A stretch of DNA of 64,000 bases from JBALVT01 sp036960305 (GTDB lineage Bacteria > Pseudomonadota > Gammaproteobacteria > Pseudomonadales > Halieaceae), in the NCBI GenBank assembly GCA_036960305.1, contig JBALWA010000013.1, positions 23,892 to 87,891 of the forward strand, given 5' to 3'. The position numbers were made by a program, and so were the translations under genes. This document shows positions 27,809 to 37,422 of the stretch, one piece after another. Position 1 is the stretch's first letter. Every line of letters begins with the position of its first letter. Below the pieces are notes generated by a model. The model saw nothing but the letters and a program-made list of their open reading frames with translations, had not been told where the DNA came from and did no database searches.

Positions 27809-29160
27809 GTTGTGGGCAGATCTTCCAACGCCCGGGCAACCTCTTCCATTTCATATTCGTGATCAACCAGTTTACCGGCATTGAAATCCATATAGGCCTG
27901 CATATCCAGATGGCCATGGCCGGAAAGATTGAACAAAATCGCCTCGGACTTACCCTCGGCTTTGCATCGCAATGCCTCGTCGATGGCCGCGCGCACCGCG
28001 TGCGTTGACTCCGGGGCGGGCACAATGCCCTCGGTCCGGGCAAACTGCATACCCGCTTCAAAACAGCGGTTCTGGGCATAGGCACGCGCTTCTATCTGGC
28101 CCAGGTTGTACAGGTGGCTCACTGTGGGTGCCATCCCATGGTACCTCAAGCCGCCGGCGTGGATGGCCTCGGGTATGAACCCATGGCCCAGAGTATGCAT
28201 CTTCATCATTGGGGTGAGGCCCGCAACATCACCGTAATCGTAGGCATACGAGCCCTTGGTCAAGGATGGACAGGAAGCGGGTTCAACCGCGATAATACGC
28301 GTGGATTTTCCCTCGCGCAGGTTCACACCGATAAAGGGGAAACTGATTCCCGCGAAGTTACTGCCTCCTCCCGAACAGCCGATGACCACATCCGGGTACT
28401 CCCCCGCCATCTCCATTTGTGCCATCGCCTCAGTACCGATAACAGTCTGGTGCAGCATCACATGGTTAAGCACACTTCCCAGGCCATAGTTGGTATCGTC
28501 GCGCATGCGGGCAACCTCCACCGCCTCAGAAATCGCGATGCCCAGACTGCCGGGAGAGTCGGGGTTTTGCGCCAGGACCGCTCGGCCTGATTCGGTTTCG
28601 GTACTGGGACTGGCGATCACTTCTCCGCCATAGGTTTCAATCATGGCACGGCGATAAGGCTTCTGGTTGTAGCTGACCTTCACCATATACACTTTCACGC
28701 TGATACCCATAGCGGCGCCGGCTAGTGACAAGGCGGTGCCCCACTGACCCGCACCGGTTTCCGTCACGATGTGCTTAATGCCGGCTTCACGGTTGTAATA
28801 GGCCTGGGCGATCGCCGTATTGAGTTTATGCGAACCGACAGGGCTGCAGCCCTCGTACTTGTAGTAAATATGGGCCGGCGTATCCAGCGCTTTTTCCAGT
28901 TGGCGCGCCCTGTGTAGCGGAGAAGGTCGCCACTGGCGATAATACTGTTGTACCTCCTCGGGAATATCGACATAACGCTCGCCGCACATTTCCTGCTGAA
29001 TCAGGGCCTCAGGGAAGATAGCTGCAAGATCTTCCGCACCCGCGGGCTGCTTGGTCTGGGGGTTCAGAGGCGGCTCCATCGGTTCGGGGAAATCCGCCAT
29101 GATGTTATACCACTGGGTGGGTATCGCATCTTCGGGCAACAGGTATTTTATCTGGTCCAT
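27805..29160 (-). CDS. trpB: Tryptophan synthase beta chain, TrpB2 type
   Basis: From the ATG at 29160 (MDQIKYLLPEDAIPTQWYNI) the protein is 451 residues, typical of TrpB2; an in-frame ATG further upstream (about 29178) is possible. PLP lysine lies in GSHKLNTA near residue 113, the glutamate motif in TETGAGQWG, and the phosphate-binding loop in GCSGGGSNF. TrpB2 enzymes condense indole with serine and often act without TrpA; no trpA is adjacent. Some salvage indole or act on O-phosphoserine. It is monocistronic here, convergent with fdhD and divergent from the third TonB receptor gene. Confidence 0.9.
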   Translation of the reverse strand: MDQIKYLLPEDAIPTQWYNIMADFPEPMEPPLNPQTKQPAGAEDLAAIFPEALIQQEMCGERYVDIPEEVQQYYRQWRPSPLHRARQLEKALDTPAHIYYKYEGCSPVGSHKLNTAIAQAYYNREAGIKHIVTETGAGQWGTALSLAGAAMGISVKVYMVKVSYNQKPYRRAMIETYGGEVIASPSTETESGRAVLAQNPDSPGSLGIAISEAVEVARMRDDTNYGLGSVLNHVMLHQTVIGTEAMAQMEMAGEYPDVVIGCSGGGSNFAGISFPFIGVNLREGKSTRIIAVEPASCPSLTKGSYAYDYGDVAGLTPMMKMHTLGHGFIPEAIHAGGLRYHGMAPTVSHLYNLGQIEARAYAQNRCFEAGMQFARTEGIVPAPESTHAVRAAIDEALRCKAEGKSEAILFNLSGHGHLDMQAYMDFNAGKLVDHEYEMEEVARALEDLPTT

Positions 29161-29235
29161 AGTCCTAGTCTCTTCCATCATGAATCGTAAAACAAAACGC
29201 CAAATATAGTACTGGACCGTAGGGGTGAATACCAC

Positions 29236-29545
29236 CTTCTAGCGATCACTTACGCCGGACAAACCTTAACGCGAACCTGGGTTTTGCCTCCATTTTCACG
29301 GTTTCTTTCCCTTCCTTGATTGAAATCATGTCGATCTTCTGGCCACTGCTTGACAATGTAACATAGCTTTTCTTTAACCTGGAAACAAAGAGTTTTTAAA
29401 CGTTGATTTAACGTGTAATTTAACGTTTAATATAAAAAATGTCCGTGGCCGAAGTTACTACCTACCTCAATTTAATGGAGTTATGGCAGTGGTTATAACT
29501 CCAACAGTACCGATCTGAAAATAGATAAAAACTGGAGAGTGCGTC
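29236..29545. promoter_or_regulatory. Divergent control region between trpB2 and the third TonB receptor gene
   Basis: No gene is seen here. The core at 29399-29433 has AACGT three times at 11- and 12-nt spacing (29399, 29410, 29422), each followed by an AT-rich stretch (AACGTTGATTT, AACGTGTAATTT, AACGTTTAATAT). The middle copy matches 14 nt upstream of the molybdoenzyme operon at 22667-22680. Helical spacing suggests cooperative binding of a regulator. Confidence 0.45.
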
Positions 29546-31990
29546 ATGAAAATAATAGTAAAAACCGCCTTGTTAACACCCCTTAGCGCCGCCATCGCCC
29601 TCGCAGCTGCAGGCCTGGCCGCCCCCACACAGGCTCAGCAGTCCGGCGCAGATCGAATGCTGGAAGAAATTGTCGTTACCGCCCGACGGCGGGAGGAAGG
29701 ACTGCAGGATGCACCTATTGCAATCTCGGCGTACAGCGGTGCCGCGATGGAGTATCGCGGCGTCACCCGCCTGGATGATATTTCTCGTTTTGTTCCCAGC
29801 CTGACCCTGGAAAATAATCCCAGCTTCGGCGGTGCCTCCAGCTCAGCGGCAATTTACCTGCGCGGTGTCGGGCAGAAAGAATTCCTGCCCACCACGGAGC
29901 CCGGCGTTGGCCTCTATGTTGATGGCGTCTATATTGCCCGCTCAGTGGGTGCGATCCTGGACCTGATCGATATCGAGCGACTGGAAGTACTGCGCGGCCC
30001 CCAGGGCACCCTGTTCGGTCGTAACACGATTGGTGGAGCCATTTCCATTACAACCCTCAAACCTGACCCTGGCGGCGAACTGGGTGGAAGCCTCGGCGTC
30101 GTCGCGGGTACTGATGACCGTCTCAATCTAAAGGGCGCCATACACATCCCCCTGGGCGACACCACGGCCATCCGGGCCTCGCTGGCCTCGCTGCAACAGG
30201 ACGGTTATGTCGACCGGGAAGATGGGGTCGACCTGGGCGATGACGATACCATCACCGGGCGCGTGGCCCTGGCCTGGTACCCCTCGGACCAACTGACCGT
30301 CGACCTGAATTATGATGCGACCCGGGACCGGGAAAATGGACCCGCGATGGAATTATTGGGTATTGATTTCACTGACCTGAGTCAACTCCAGGCAGTACTT
30401 CCGCCGCAGAACATCCCACCACCCATGGCGTTTGTCCATAATGTCACCACCGCGGCGGTTCCACTACCCCCCGGCTCAAACCCCCCTGTCGCACCTTGTG
30501 CCCTGGAGGATCCAGCCGGCAACAGCCTCGTCCCGTTCCCCAACCCGAACCCGATTAGCCCGAATTGTTATGACAATCGCTACGTGGGCACAGACAAGAA
30601 CCAGGGTACGGCGGAGGCGACTTCAGAAACCGATGTCTGGGGCTTTTCCGCCACCATCGCCTACGAATTTTCAGACTCCCTGACCCTGAAATCCATCACT
30701 GCCTGGCGTGACCTGGATTCGGAATTCGCCCGCGATGGCGATCATTCGCCGCATCGGATATCCCAGTTCCATGACACGCTGGAGCAGGAACAGTTTACCC
30801 AGGAGTTTCAGTTGCTGGGAAGTGGCGACAAACTGAACTGGATCGCTGGAGCCTATTACTTTAACGAAGATGGGGACAACGTCAATACTCTGGATTTCAC
30901 CGTATCTAATTTCCGCTCCGGCGGCGCCTTCGATAACGAGGCCATGGCGGTATTCGCCCAGGCCACCTACGATTTCACCGATCAATGGCATCTGACCCTC
31001 GGCGGTCGCTACACCGATGAGACCAAGAAATTCCACCCGGACCAGATCATCTACCAGAACTACTACGCCGGCATCAGTGCGACATTACCTCCCGGTCATC
31101 CCCTGGCGGCCCTGGACGCCCCTTTCCTGCAGGCCGGTGAACGAGTATTGCCTGACCTGGAGAAGGAAATCGAAATTGATGAGTTCACTCCCATGGCGAA
31201 CCTGTCCTGGGATATTACCGAGGACATCATGACGTATGTCAGCTACTCCGAGGGCTTCAAATCCGGGGGTTTTAGCCAGCGAGTGTTCCCGCCGATCGTG
31301 GCGGGCTTTACAGCCCCCGCCGGTACGCCGGATATCGACCTGATTCCCACCTACGAACCGGAGTTTGTTGAGGTCTGGGAACTGGGCTTCAAATCCACCT
31401 TGCTGGACGGACGCATGCGCCTCAACGGAGCGATATTCAACACGGATTATGAAGACCTGCAAGTGCAGGTCTTCACCAGTGTGGCTCCGGTGACCAAGAA
31501 CGTGGGTGCCGCCACCATCCAGGGCCTGGAACTGGAGATGCAGATGGCCCCGGGCTCGGGCTGGCTGATCGATGCCATGTATTCCTACCTTGATGCCGAG
31601 TATGACGATATCGATACCCAACAAACATTGATCGGTGAAGACAACGCTTTCGAGCGGGTGCCTGAAAATACCGCCAGCATAGGTGTATCCAAAGAGTTCA
31701 TGTTGGACAGCGCCGGGACCATTATTGCCCGGGTAGACTGGAGCTATCGCGATGAGACATATAACGACGCGTATAACACCGAACTCCTGAAGACCGACTC
31801 CTACGACCTGTGGGATGCCAGCCTGCGCTGGACCAATGCGGGGGAAGACTGGACGGTTCTGGTATCAGGCCGCAACCTGGCAGATGAGGAATTCCTGATT
31901 ACCGGTGTTTACGGCACGGCGTTCCAGTCCCTTGAAGGCATGTTCGACCGCGGCCGTCAGTTCGTGCTGGAAGTTCGCAAGGACTTCTAA
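29546..31990 (+). CDS. TonB-dependent outer membrane receptor
   Basis: This 814-residue receptor has a signal peptide ending near APTQAQQ (residue 31), a TonB-box-like LEEIVVTARRREEGLQDAPIAISAY, and a plug with LEVLRGPQGTLFGRNTIGG. The barrel ends LEVRKDF. GGAGAG precedes the ATG. It is followed after 86 nt by the second molybdenum hydroxylase operon and may bring in that enzyme's substrate. The shared AACGT-type sites upstream also tie its control to the molybdoenzyme at 22736. Confidence 0.93.
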   Translation: MKIIVKTALLTPLSAAIALAAAGLAAPTQAQQSGADRMLEEIVVTARRREEGLQDAPIAISAYSGAAMEYRGVTRLDDISRFVPSLTLENNPSFGGASSSAAIYLRGVGQKEFLPTTEPGVGLYVDGVYIARSVGAILDLIDIERLEVLRGPQGTLFGRNTIGGAISITTLKPDPGGELGGSLGVVAGTDDRLNLKGAIHIPLGDTTAIRASLASLQQDGYVDREDGVDLGDDDTITGRVALAWYPSDQLTVDLNYDATRDRENGPAMELLGIDFTDLSQLQAVLPPQNIPPPMAFVHNVTTAAVPLPPGSNPPVAPCALEDPAGNSLVPFPNPNPISPNCYDNRYVGTDKNQGTAEATSETDVWGFSATIAYEFSDSLTLKSITAWRDLDSEFARDGDHSPHRISQFHDTLEQEQFTQEFQLLGSGDKLNWIAGAYYFNEDGDNVNTLDFTVSNFRSGGAFDNEAMAVFAQATYDFTDQWHLTLGGRYTDETKKFHPDQIIYQNYYAGISATLPPGHPLAALDAPFLQAGERVLPDLEKEIEIDEFTPMANLSWDITEDIMTYVSYSEGFKSGGFSQRVFPPIVAGFTAPAGTPDIDLIPTYEPEFVEVWELGFKSTLLDGRMRLNGAIFNTDYEDLQVQVFTSVAPVTKNVGAATIQGLELEMQMAPGSGWLIDAMYSYLDAEYDDIDTQQTLIGEDNAFERVPENTASIGVSKEFMLDSAGTIIARVDWSYRDETYNDAYNTELLKTDSYDLWDASLRWTNAGEDWTVLVSGRNLADEEFLITGVYGTAFQSLEGMFDRGRQFVLEVRKDF

Positions 31991-32076
31991 GCACTGACAG
32001 CAGCGGCGCATTATTCTGTGGCCCGGTGGGTTAATCCATACGCACGGCAAGCAGGCAGGCAGACAGAGGGAATTCC

Positions 32077-32943
32077 ATGAGCACCAGAGTTTTAACTAAA
32101 TTTGATCTGCAAATACCTCAGGATATTCCCGAGGCACTGGCTATCCTTGACGAATACCAGGAAAAAATCACCCCGGTAGCAGGTGGCTCCGACATGTTGA
32201 TAGCCTGGAAGCACGGCGTGGAATCCGGCAATGCCATGAGCGTCACCGCGCTTCCCGGGCTGGATTACCTGACCTATGACGAAAATGAGGGCCTGCGCAT
32301 AGGCGCGCTGGCCACCATTGATCAGTTATTGAGGTCGGACATTGTGAGGGAAAAATATCCTGCTTTGTGGGAGTCGGCTGAAATTTTTGCCACGCATCAA
32401 ATTAAGAATACGGCCACTCTTGTCGGCAACTGTCTACGCGCCTCGCCTGCTGGCGATGGCAGTGCAGCCGCCTATGCGTTGGGCGCTACCCTCACCTTCG
32501 TCAGTAAGGACGGTGGGGAACGCAAAGAGCACATAGATGACCTGTTCACCGGTTACGCTCAAACCAGTCGTAAGCCCAATGAGCTGGCGACGGAGATCAG
32601 TATCCCGGCACCAAAGGTGGGAAGCCGTTCTGCTTTTATTCGTGTAACTCGTGTAAACGAGGATCTGGCCAAGTTGAATGTAGCCGCCTACCTGAAAATG
32701 GATGGCGATACCTGCTCCGAGGCCCGGCTGGTCATGGGTTGTGTGGGCCCAACACTGTTGCGTCTACCTAAGTGCGAGGCGCTGCTAAAAGGGAGCAAAG
32801 TTGACGACGCCACATTGGACGCGGTGGCCAATACCGTCAACGATGAAATCAGTCCCATCGATGACCAACGCTCTACCGCTGAATACCGCCGCTCGGTTGC
32901 GCCTGTATTTTTGAAACGTACTATCTTGAAAGCGTTGTCCTGA
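32077..32943 (+). CDS. Molybdenum hydroxylase FAD-binding subunit (CoxM-like)
   Basis: This 288-residue protein has the CoxM/xanthine dehydrogenase FAD domain: VAGGSDMLIAWK near residue 35 for the first FAD loop, and IKNTATLVGNCLRASPAGD near 112 for the second. It contains RVNEDLAKLNVA and a C-terminal dehydrogenase-C domain (GCVGPTLLR, then AEYRRSVAPVFLKRTI). It transfers electrons from the FeS subunit to an acceptor. It is first in an M-S-L operon and is well diverged from the paralogue at 6513. Confidence 0.9.
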   Translation: MSTRVLTKFDLQIPQDIPEALAILDEYQEKITPVAGGSDMLIAWKHGVESGNAMSVTALPGLDYLTYDENEGLRIGALATIDQLLRSDIVREKYPALWESAEIFATHQIKNTATLVGNCLRASPAGDGSAAAYALGATLTFVSKDGGERKEHIDDLFTGYAQTSRKPNELATEISIPAPKVGSRSAFIRVTRVNEDLAKLNVAAYLKMDGDTCSEARLVMGCVGPTLLRLPKCEALLKGSKVDDATLDAVANTVNDEISPIDDQRSTAEYRRSVAPVFLKRTILKALS

Positions 32944-32977
32944 TCAGGGCGCCCTAAAAACACCAGGAGAACACGCA

Positions 32978-33475
32978 ATGTCTCATCATACGATTAATCT
33001 CAACGTAAACGGCATGCCACAAACCGTTACCGTCGAAGGCAATCAAACCCTGCTGGAAGTACTGCGTGAAACCATCGACCAGACCGACGTCAAGTACGGT
33101 TGTGGCACCGGCGAATGTGGTGCCTGCACCGTGTTGGTTGAAGACAATAAACCAATAAATGCCTGCATGACCCTGGCGGCGACCATGGACGGCCGCTCCA
33201 TCACAACGGTTGCCGGCCTGGCGAAAGGTAATGAGCTGCACCCGGTACAACAGGCTTTTGTAGATGACTTCGCCATTCAATGTGGTTACTGCACACCTGG
33301 CATGGTAATGAAGAGTGTCGCTCTTCTTAGTGAAAACCCGAATCCCAGCGAAGACGAAATTCGCCATTACCTGGAAGGCAATATCTGCCGCTGCACAGGC
33401 TATGCCAAGATCGTAACGGCGGTGCAAAGTGCCAGTGAAAATATGGTTCAGTATGCCGGTGGCGACGCGGCTTAA
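32978..33475 (+). CDS. Molybdenum hydroxylase [2Fe-2S] subunit (CoxS-like)
   Basis: This 165-residue protein has both [2Fe-2S] motifs: CGTGECGACTVL with a later cysteine (NACMTL), and QCGYCTPGM with NICRCTGYAK. It carries electrons from molybdenum to FAD. AGGAG precedes the ATG. It lies 34 nt after the FAD subunit and 14 nt before the large subunit. Confidence 0.94.
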   Translation: MSHHTINLNVNGMPQTVTVEGNQTLLEVLRETIDQTDVKYGCGTGECGACTVLVEDNKPINACMTLAATMDGRSITTVAGLAKGNELHPVQQAFVDDFAIQCGYCTPGMVMKSVALLSENPNPSEDEIRHYLEGNICRCTGYAKIVTAVQSASENMVQYAGGDAA

Positions 33476-33489
33476 CAGGAGATTCAGCA

Positions 33490-35847
33490 ATGAGCGAATT
33501 TAAAACGGTAGGCAAGAGTGAAATCCGCGTTGATGTAAGAGGCAAGGTCACCGGCCGTACCGACTATGCCGCAGATCTGAAAATGAAAGGCATGTTGCAT
33601 GCCTACCTTGTTCGTTGTTTCGACTATGCCCACGCCAATATTATCCGGCTGGATATGTCAGAAGCAGCCAAAGAGCCCGGCGTTGTCAAGGTAGTTGGCC
33701 CCGAGGATGTCACCAGCAATATCTTCAATCAATCCGTTATCGATATCATGGTGCCTCCCACGCTGACAGGGCCCTTCGGTGACATTGACGATCAGAAAAT
33801 CTTTGCCGATGGTCGTGTTAAGCACTACGGTGAAGCCATTTGTGCAATTATTGCAACAACAGAGGCCGCCGCAGAACACGCCGCAAAGAAAGTCATCGTT
33901 GAATACGAACCGCTGCCGGTATACCTGAACGCCGAGGCATCCAAGCAAGCTGACGCTATTCAGTTTGACGAGCGCAAGCCAGGCAATCTAGCTTTCCAGT
34001 TGCCCGAGGCCATGTTCGAAAACAACATAATGGGTCACGGTGATGTTGCAACCGGTTTCGCCGAAGCCGATTTCATCATTGAAGACACGCTATATACCAG
34101 TAAGCAGAAGCAATGCCAGATGGAGCCCAATTCATATATCGCTCTATACGACGATAGTGAGAAGCTCACCTGTTGGTCTTCGACCCAGATGCCGAAGTGC
34201 GTGCAGAGCAAATTGGCAACCATTTTTGAGATCCCGGTGGCACGTATGAAATTGATCCAGACCACGGTGGGTGGCGGTTTTGGCGCCCGCCTGGGTATGG
34301 TTCTTGAACCTCATGCCTGTGCGCTAGCCATGGCGATGCCCGGGTATCCGATCAAGATCCAATCACCTCGCGAAGAGGATTGGTTGACCTCGCCCAGCCG
34401 TCACCCGGGCGACTGGAAGGTCAAGCTGGGTTTCAAGAAAGACGGTACCCCCGTCGCTGCAGAGGCTAATTTCGCCAGCTATAAGGGCGCTTACTATCTG
34501 GATGGATCGGGCGTGGCAGCGACTACCGGTGGTTGGCTGCAAGCGGTTTACAAGTGGGAAAACCTTGCATACCAGGGCCAGACCTACTTCACCAACCAAC
34601 CCGTATGTGGTGCATTCCGCGGTTACGGCAACCCACAGCAGACCTTTGTTATGGAATCCATGATTGATCGCGCTCTTGCGCAACTGAATATCGATCCTGT
34701 TGAATGGCGTACGAAGTGGCATAAACAGGTGGGTGACGGGAGTTGGTTCCCCGATGTGCCTTACTCCAGCGTTGCGATTGATCCCTGCCTCGAGCAAGGT
34801 GCGGAAGCTATCGGCTGGAAGGAAAAGCGCGCGCGGTACAAGAATCAGACCGGCACTATTCGTCGTGGCGTGGGTGTTGGCATGACAACTCACACCAGCG
34901 GTGCGTTCCCCATGCTGCTGGAGCACACCGTATGCAGCATCAAGCTGAACGAAGATGCCTCTGCCAATTTGACTTTCGCCTGCTCCGATCTTGGCCAGGG
35001 CTCTCATACCGCACTGCGTCAGATTGCCGCTGAGGCACTCGACTTTCCCGTTTCCGATATCACCCTGAACACGCAGGATGGTGACATTACCGGGTTTGAT
35101 ATCGGTGCTCACGCATCGCGTACCTTGTATGTGGGTGGCGGTGCAGTCATAGAGGCAGTGAATGACGCCAAGCGCCAGATCTTCGAGCGTGTCGCCAAAT
35201 TGTTGGAGGCCAACCCTGACGACCTGGAACTCAAGGACAAGCAGGTCTTCGTCAAGGGTTCACCATCCAGATCTGTCTCTTTGAAGGAACTGCTTCACGG
35301 CAGCGTATTCAATTTCGACGTGGACCTGGCAACTGGCCCCAGTTTTAAAGAGGGTCAGATTGAAGGTTACGCCAGCTACAATCCGCCTCACTGTTCTCCG
35401 CCATGGGCCGCAACGTTCATTGAAGTTGAAGTGGATATGGAGACGGGTGAATGCGAACTGCTTGAAATGGTTAATACCCATGATATCGGTCGGGCCATCA
35501 ACCCTGCAATCGTGGAAGGACAAATGGAAGGTGGCGCTCAGCAGGGTCTGGGTATGGCTCTTACTGAAGAGTTATACTTCAGCGAGGACGGCAAAGTGCT
35601 TAACAATGGTTTCACCGACTATAAGATGCTTGGGCCGTCAGATATGCCGAAGATGACCAATATTATCATCGAAGAACCTGACCCCTTTGGCCCGTTCGGT
35701 GCGAAGAGTGTGGGCGAAACCGGACTGTGTACTCCTCTCGGCGCGGTTGCTAATGCAATCTACAACGCAACAGGCGTCTCGGTAACTGACCTGCCGATTA
35801 CGCCCGAAAAGATCCTGAAAGCTATCAAAGCGCAGGAAGCGGCGTAG
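33490..35847 (+). CDS. Molybdenum hydroxylase large subunit (xanthine dehydrogenase family)
   Basis: This 785-residue protein is full length for the family. It has the N-terminal a/b hammerhead region (GKSEIRVDVRGKVTGRTDYAADL), TTVGGGFGAR near residue 258, CGAFRGYGNPQ near residue 375, and the catalytic glutamate in GAKSVGETG around 743. The AFRGYG loop is that of xanthine, 4-hydroxybenzoyl-CoA and similar hydroxylases, not the AYRCSFR of form I CO dehydrogenase. It has no fused CoxG domain, unlike the paralogue at 2906. Maturation genes follow after 36192, which suggests they serve this enzyme at least. Confidence 0.92.
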   Translation: MSEFKTVGKSEIRVDVRGKVTGRTDYAADLKMKGMLHAYLVRCFDYAHANIIRLDMSEAAKEPGVVKVVGPEDVTSNIFNQSVIDIMVPPTLTGPFGDIDDQKIFADGRVKHYGEAICAIIATTEAAAEHAAKKVIVEYEPLPVYLNAEASKQADAIQFDERKPGNLAFQLPEAMFENNIMGHGDVATGFAEADFIIEDTLYTSKQKQCQMEPNSYIALYDDSEKLTCWSSTQMPKCVQSKLATIFEIPVARMKLIQTTVGGGFGARLGMVLEPHACALAMAMPGYPIKIQSPREEDWLTSPSRHPGDWKVKLGFKKDGTPVAAEANFASYKGAYYLDGSGVAATTGGWLQAVYKWENLAYQGQTYFTNQPVCGAFRGYGNPQQTFVMESMIDRALAQLNIDPVEWRTKWHKQVGDGSWFPDVPYSSVAIDPCLEQGAEAIGWKEKRARYKNQTGTIRRGVGVGMTTHTSGAFPMLLEHTVCSIKLNEDASANLTFACSDLGQGSHTALRQIAAEALDFPVSDITLNTQDGDITGFDIGAHASRTLYVGGGAVIEAVNDAKRQIFERVAKLLEANPDDLELKDKQVFVKGSPSRSVSLKELLHGSVFNFDVDLATGPSFKEGQIEGYASYNPPHCSPPWAATFIEVEVDMETGECELLEMVNTHDIGRAINPAIVEGQMEGGAQQGLGMALTEELYFSEDGKVLNNGFTDYKMLGPSDMPKMTNIIIEEPDPFGPFGAKSVGETGLCTPLGAVANAIYNATGVSVTDLPITPEKILKAIKAQEAA

Positions 35848-35900
35848 ATTTATACTGCTGGGTTAACAACACAAAAGCCGCGATACTGTACCCGGCGGCT

Positions 35901-35967
35901 CCGAACGAAAGAAGGCTTTCCAGTCGCTCCACGTGATTCGCTTGGTGGAAAGCCTTCTTTCGTTCGG
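35901..35967 (+). repeat. Hairpin repeat, copy 1 (21-bp perfect stem, conserved 25-nt loop)
   Basis: Arms 35901-35921 and 35947-35967 are perfect reverse complements, starting CCGAACGAAAG and ending CTTTCGTTCGG. The loop at 35922-35946 begins AGTCGCTCCA and ends TTCGCTTGGT. The same loop recurs in two other hairpins nearby with different stem sequences. A CCCCTCAC flank follows the stem. Confidence 0.88.
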
Positions 35968-36066
35968 CCCCTCACATCGCAATGCTACGGGCCATTGAGT
36001 TGTAGCCAGGGCAGCGGAAAAAATCCTTACCGACTTCTAGAATCGTGCAGGCGAAGCACATAGCGA

Positions 36067-36141
36067 GGCCCCGGACAGCGGATTAGTTTTCACAAAGCGA
36101 ATCACGTGGAGCGACTGAAAACCAATCCGCTGTTCGGGGCC
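36067..36141 (-). repeat. Hairpin repeat, copy 3 (inverted orientation)
   Basis: Read on the minus strand, the stem begins GGCCCCGAACAGCGG and pairs with CCGCTGTCCGGGGCC through 25 positions with two G-T-type differences. The 25-nt loop at 36092-36116 reads AGTCGCTCCA, then CGTGA, then TTCGCTTTGT. It lies 50 nt beyond the VWA gene stop. Confidence 0.85.
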
Positions 36142-36191
36142 GCCAAAATACTCCCATCCCGGTATTTCGTAAATAACCCAACATCAGGGAA

Positions 36192-37334
36192 TCAGACCGA
36201 GCGTAAAGTCTGGGCCAGGGCAGCAAGGCTCTCCAGATTGTGCGCGGGCATGAAGTGATCGATATAGGGCATCGCCGTGCGCATTCCCTTGCACACCGGT
36301 TGATACTCCGCATCACCCAGTAACGGGTTTAACCAGATCAGTTTGTGTACGTTGCGGTGAAGATGCTGCATCTCCTGGCGCATCAACCCCGACTCACCCA
36401 GATCCCAACCATCGCTCAAGATCACAGCTACAGTTTTGCCGTGGGCGATGCTGCGATCAAAGTGATCATTGAACTGACGAATACAGCGGCCAATGTCTGT
36501 GCCACCAGACCAATCGGGCACCGCATCAGACACGCGCTGTAAGGATTCGGCAACTCCAACTTTGTCCAACAGGTCGGTAATCACAGTCATGCGCGTCGAA
36601 AATACTGCAACATCCAGTTGCGGCAGGACGTGCCGCAGTGCGCACATAAATTGAATAGTAAAGTGGCTGTAGGCTTCCATTGAGCCGCTGATGTCGCACA
36701 GCAGAACCAGCCGGGTTTTCTTGATTCGGCGATTACGATAATAGAGCTCGATACCATCACGTCCGCGCAGGACATTTCGCCTTAACACTTTGCGAAAATC
36801 GATTTCCTTGCCGCGCTTGTCAGCGATTTTGCGTCGACTCCTGTAGGTCGCTATCAATTCCACGATTCGCTGAACGATTCGCTGGGCCTCTTCCATTTCC
36901 GCCTCGGACAAAGTGGCGAGATTACGCTTCATCAATACTTCTTCAGAGCTGTAACCCCGCGTTTCTGACTCGCGCCCAAGTTCTTCGTTCTCATCGTGAG
37001 GGGTATCCTCCTGAACCGTTACCGTCTTGTCGCCGACATCGGGCTCGCCCTCTTCCGTCTCGACAGGATCAGAACTATCCCTTGCTCGGGAGGGAATGAA
37101 TTTTCCGCTCCAATAGGAATGAAACACCTTGTCAAACAGCGTTATGTCATCCTGGCGCGAAACCAGAATGGCCCTGGAAGTCGCGTAAAAGGTTTCCCTG
37201 TCATCAAAGCCGGTTAATTCCAGGCTGATGCAATAATCGATTAAACGGCCGGGATCTACCAGCACGCCGGCATCATGCAGGGTACGTGTGAATGCGGATA
37301 AATGGCCAAAAATTGAACGCTCAATTTTAATCAT
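36192..37334 (-). CDS. CoxE-like VWA-domain protein
   Basis: This 380-residue protein is like CoxE of CO dehydrogenase clusters. It has a helical N-terminal half, an acidic region at about 85-125, and a C-terminal von Willebrand A domain with the MIDAS motif D214-I-S-G-S, then SGGTDIGR and LSDGWDLGE. CoxE works with the AAA+ ATPase CoxD to mature the active site of molybdenum hydroxylases. The partner moxR gene is 214 nt upstream on the same strand, separated by a hairpin repeat. It converges on the hydroxylase operon at 32077-35847. Confidence 0.88.
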   Translation of the reverse strand: MIKIERSIFGHLSAFTRTLHDAGVLVDPGRLIDYCISLELTGFDDRETFYATSRAILVSRQDDITLFDKVFHSYWSGKFIPSRARDSSDPVETEEGEPDVGDKTVTVQEDTPHDENEELGRESETRGYSSEEVLMKRNLATLSEAEMEEAQRIVQRIVELIATYRSRRKIADKRGKEIDFRKVLRRNVLRGRDGIELYYRNRRIKKTRLVLLCDISGSMEAYSHFTIQFMCALRHVLPQLDVAVFSTRMTVITDLLDKVGVAESLQRVSDAVPDWSGGTDIGRCIRQFNDHFDRSIAHGKTVAVILSDGWDLGESGLMRQEMQHLHRNVHKLIWLNPLLGDAEYQPVCKGMRTAMPYIDHFMPAHNLESLAALAQTLRSV

Positions 37335-37422
37335 CTGATCACCCGGTAATAGAATAACTCGCTACAGGTTGTTGGAAAAAGGTTCATCGCGTATTACCGG
37401 AGTCTGGTTCTACCCAACGGGT

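Larger units (their letters stand above)
35848..36191. other. Intergenic region holding two copies of the hairpin repeat
   Basis: The gap between the large-subunit gene and the convergent VWA gene carries hairpin copies 1 and 3, described separately. Nothing else coding is visible. Confidence 0.6.

Noticed and set aside
32077..35847. Calling this operon a CO dehydrogenase
   Set aside because: The catalytic loop is AFRGYGNPQ, not the AYRCSFR of form I CO dehydrogenase, so I name only the molybdenum hydroxylase family.
35877..35900. AGCCGC/GCGGCT stem just before hairpin copy 1 as a terminator
   Set aside because: Short stem and no T-run.
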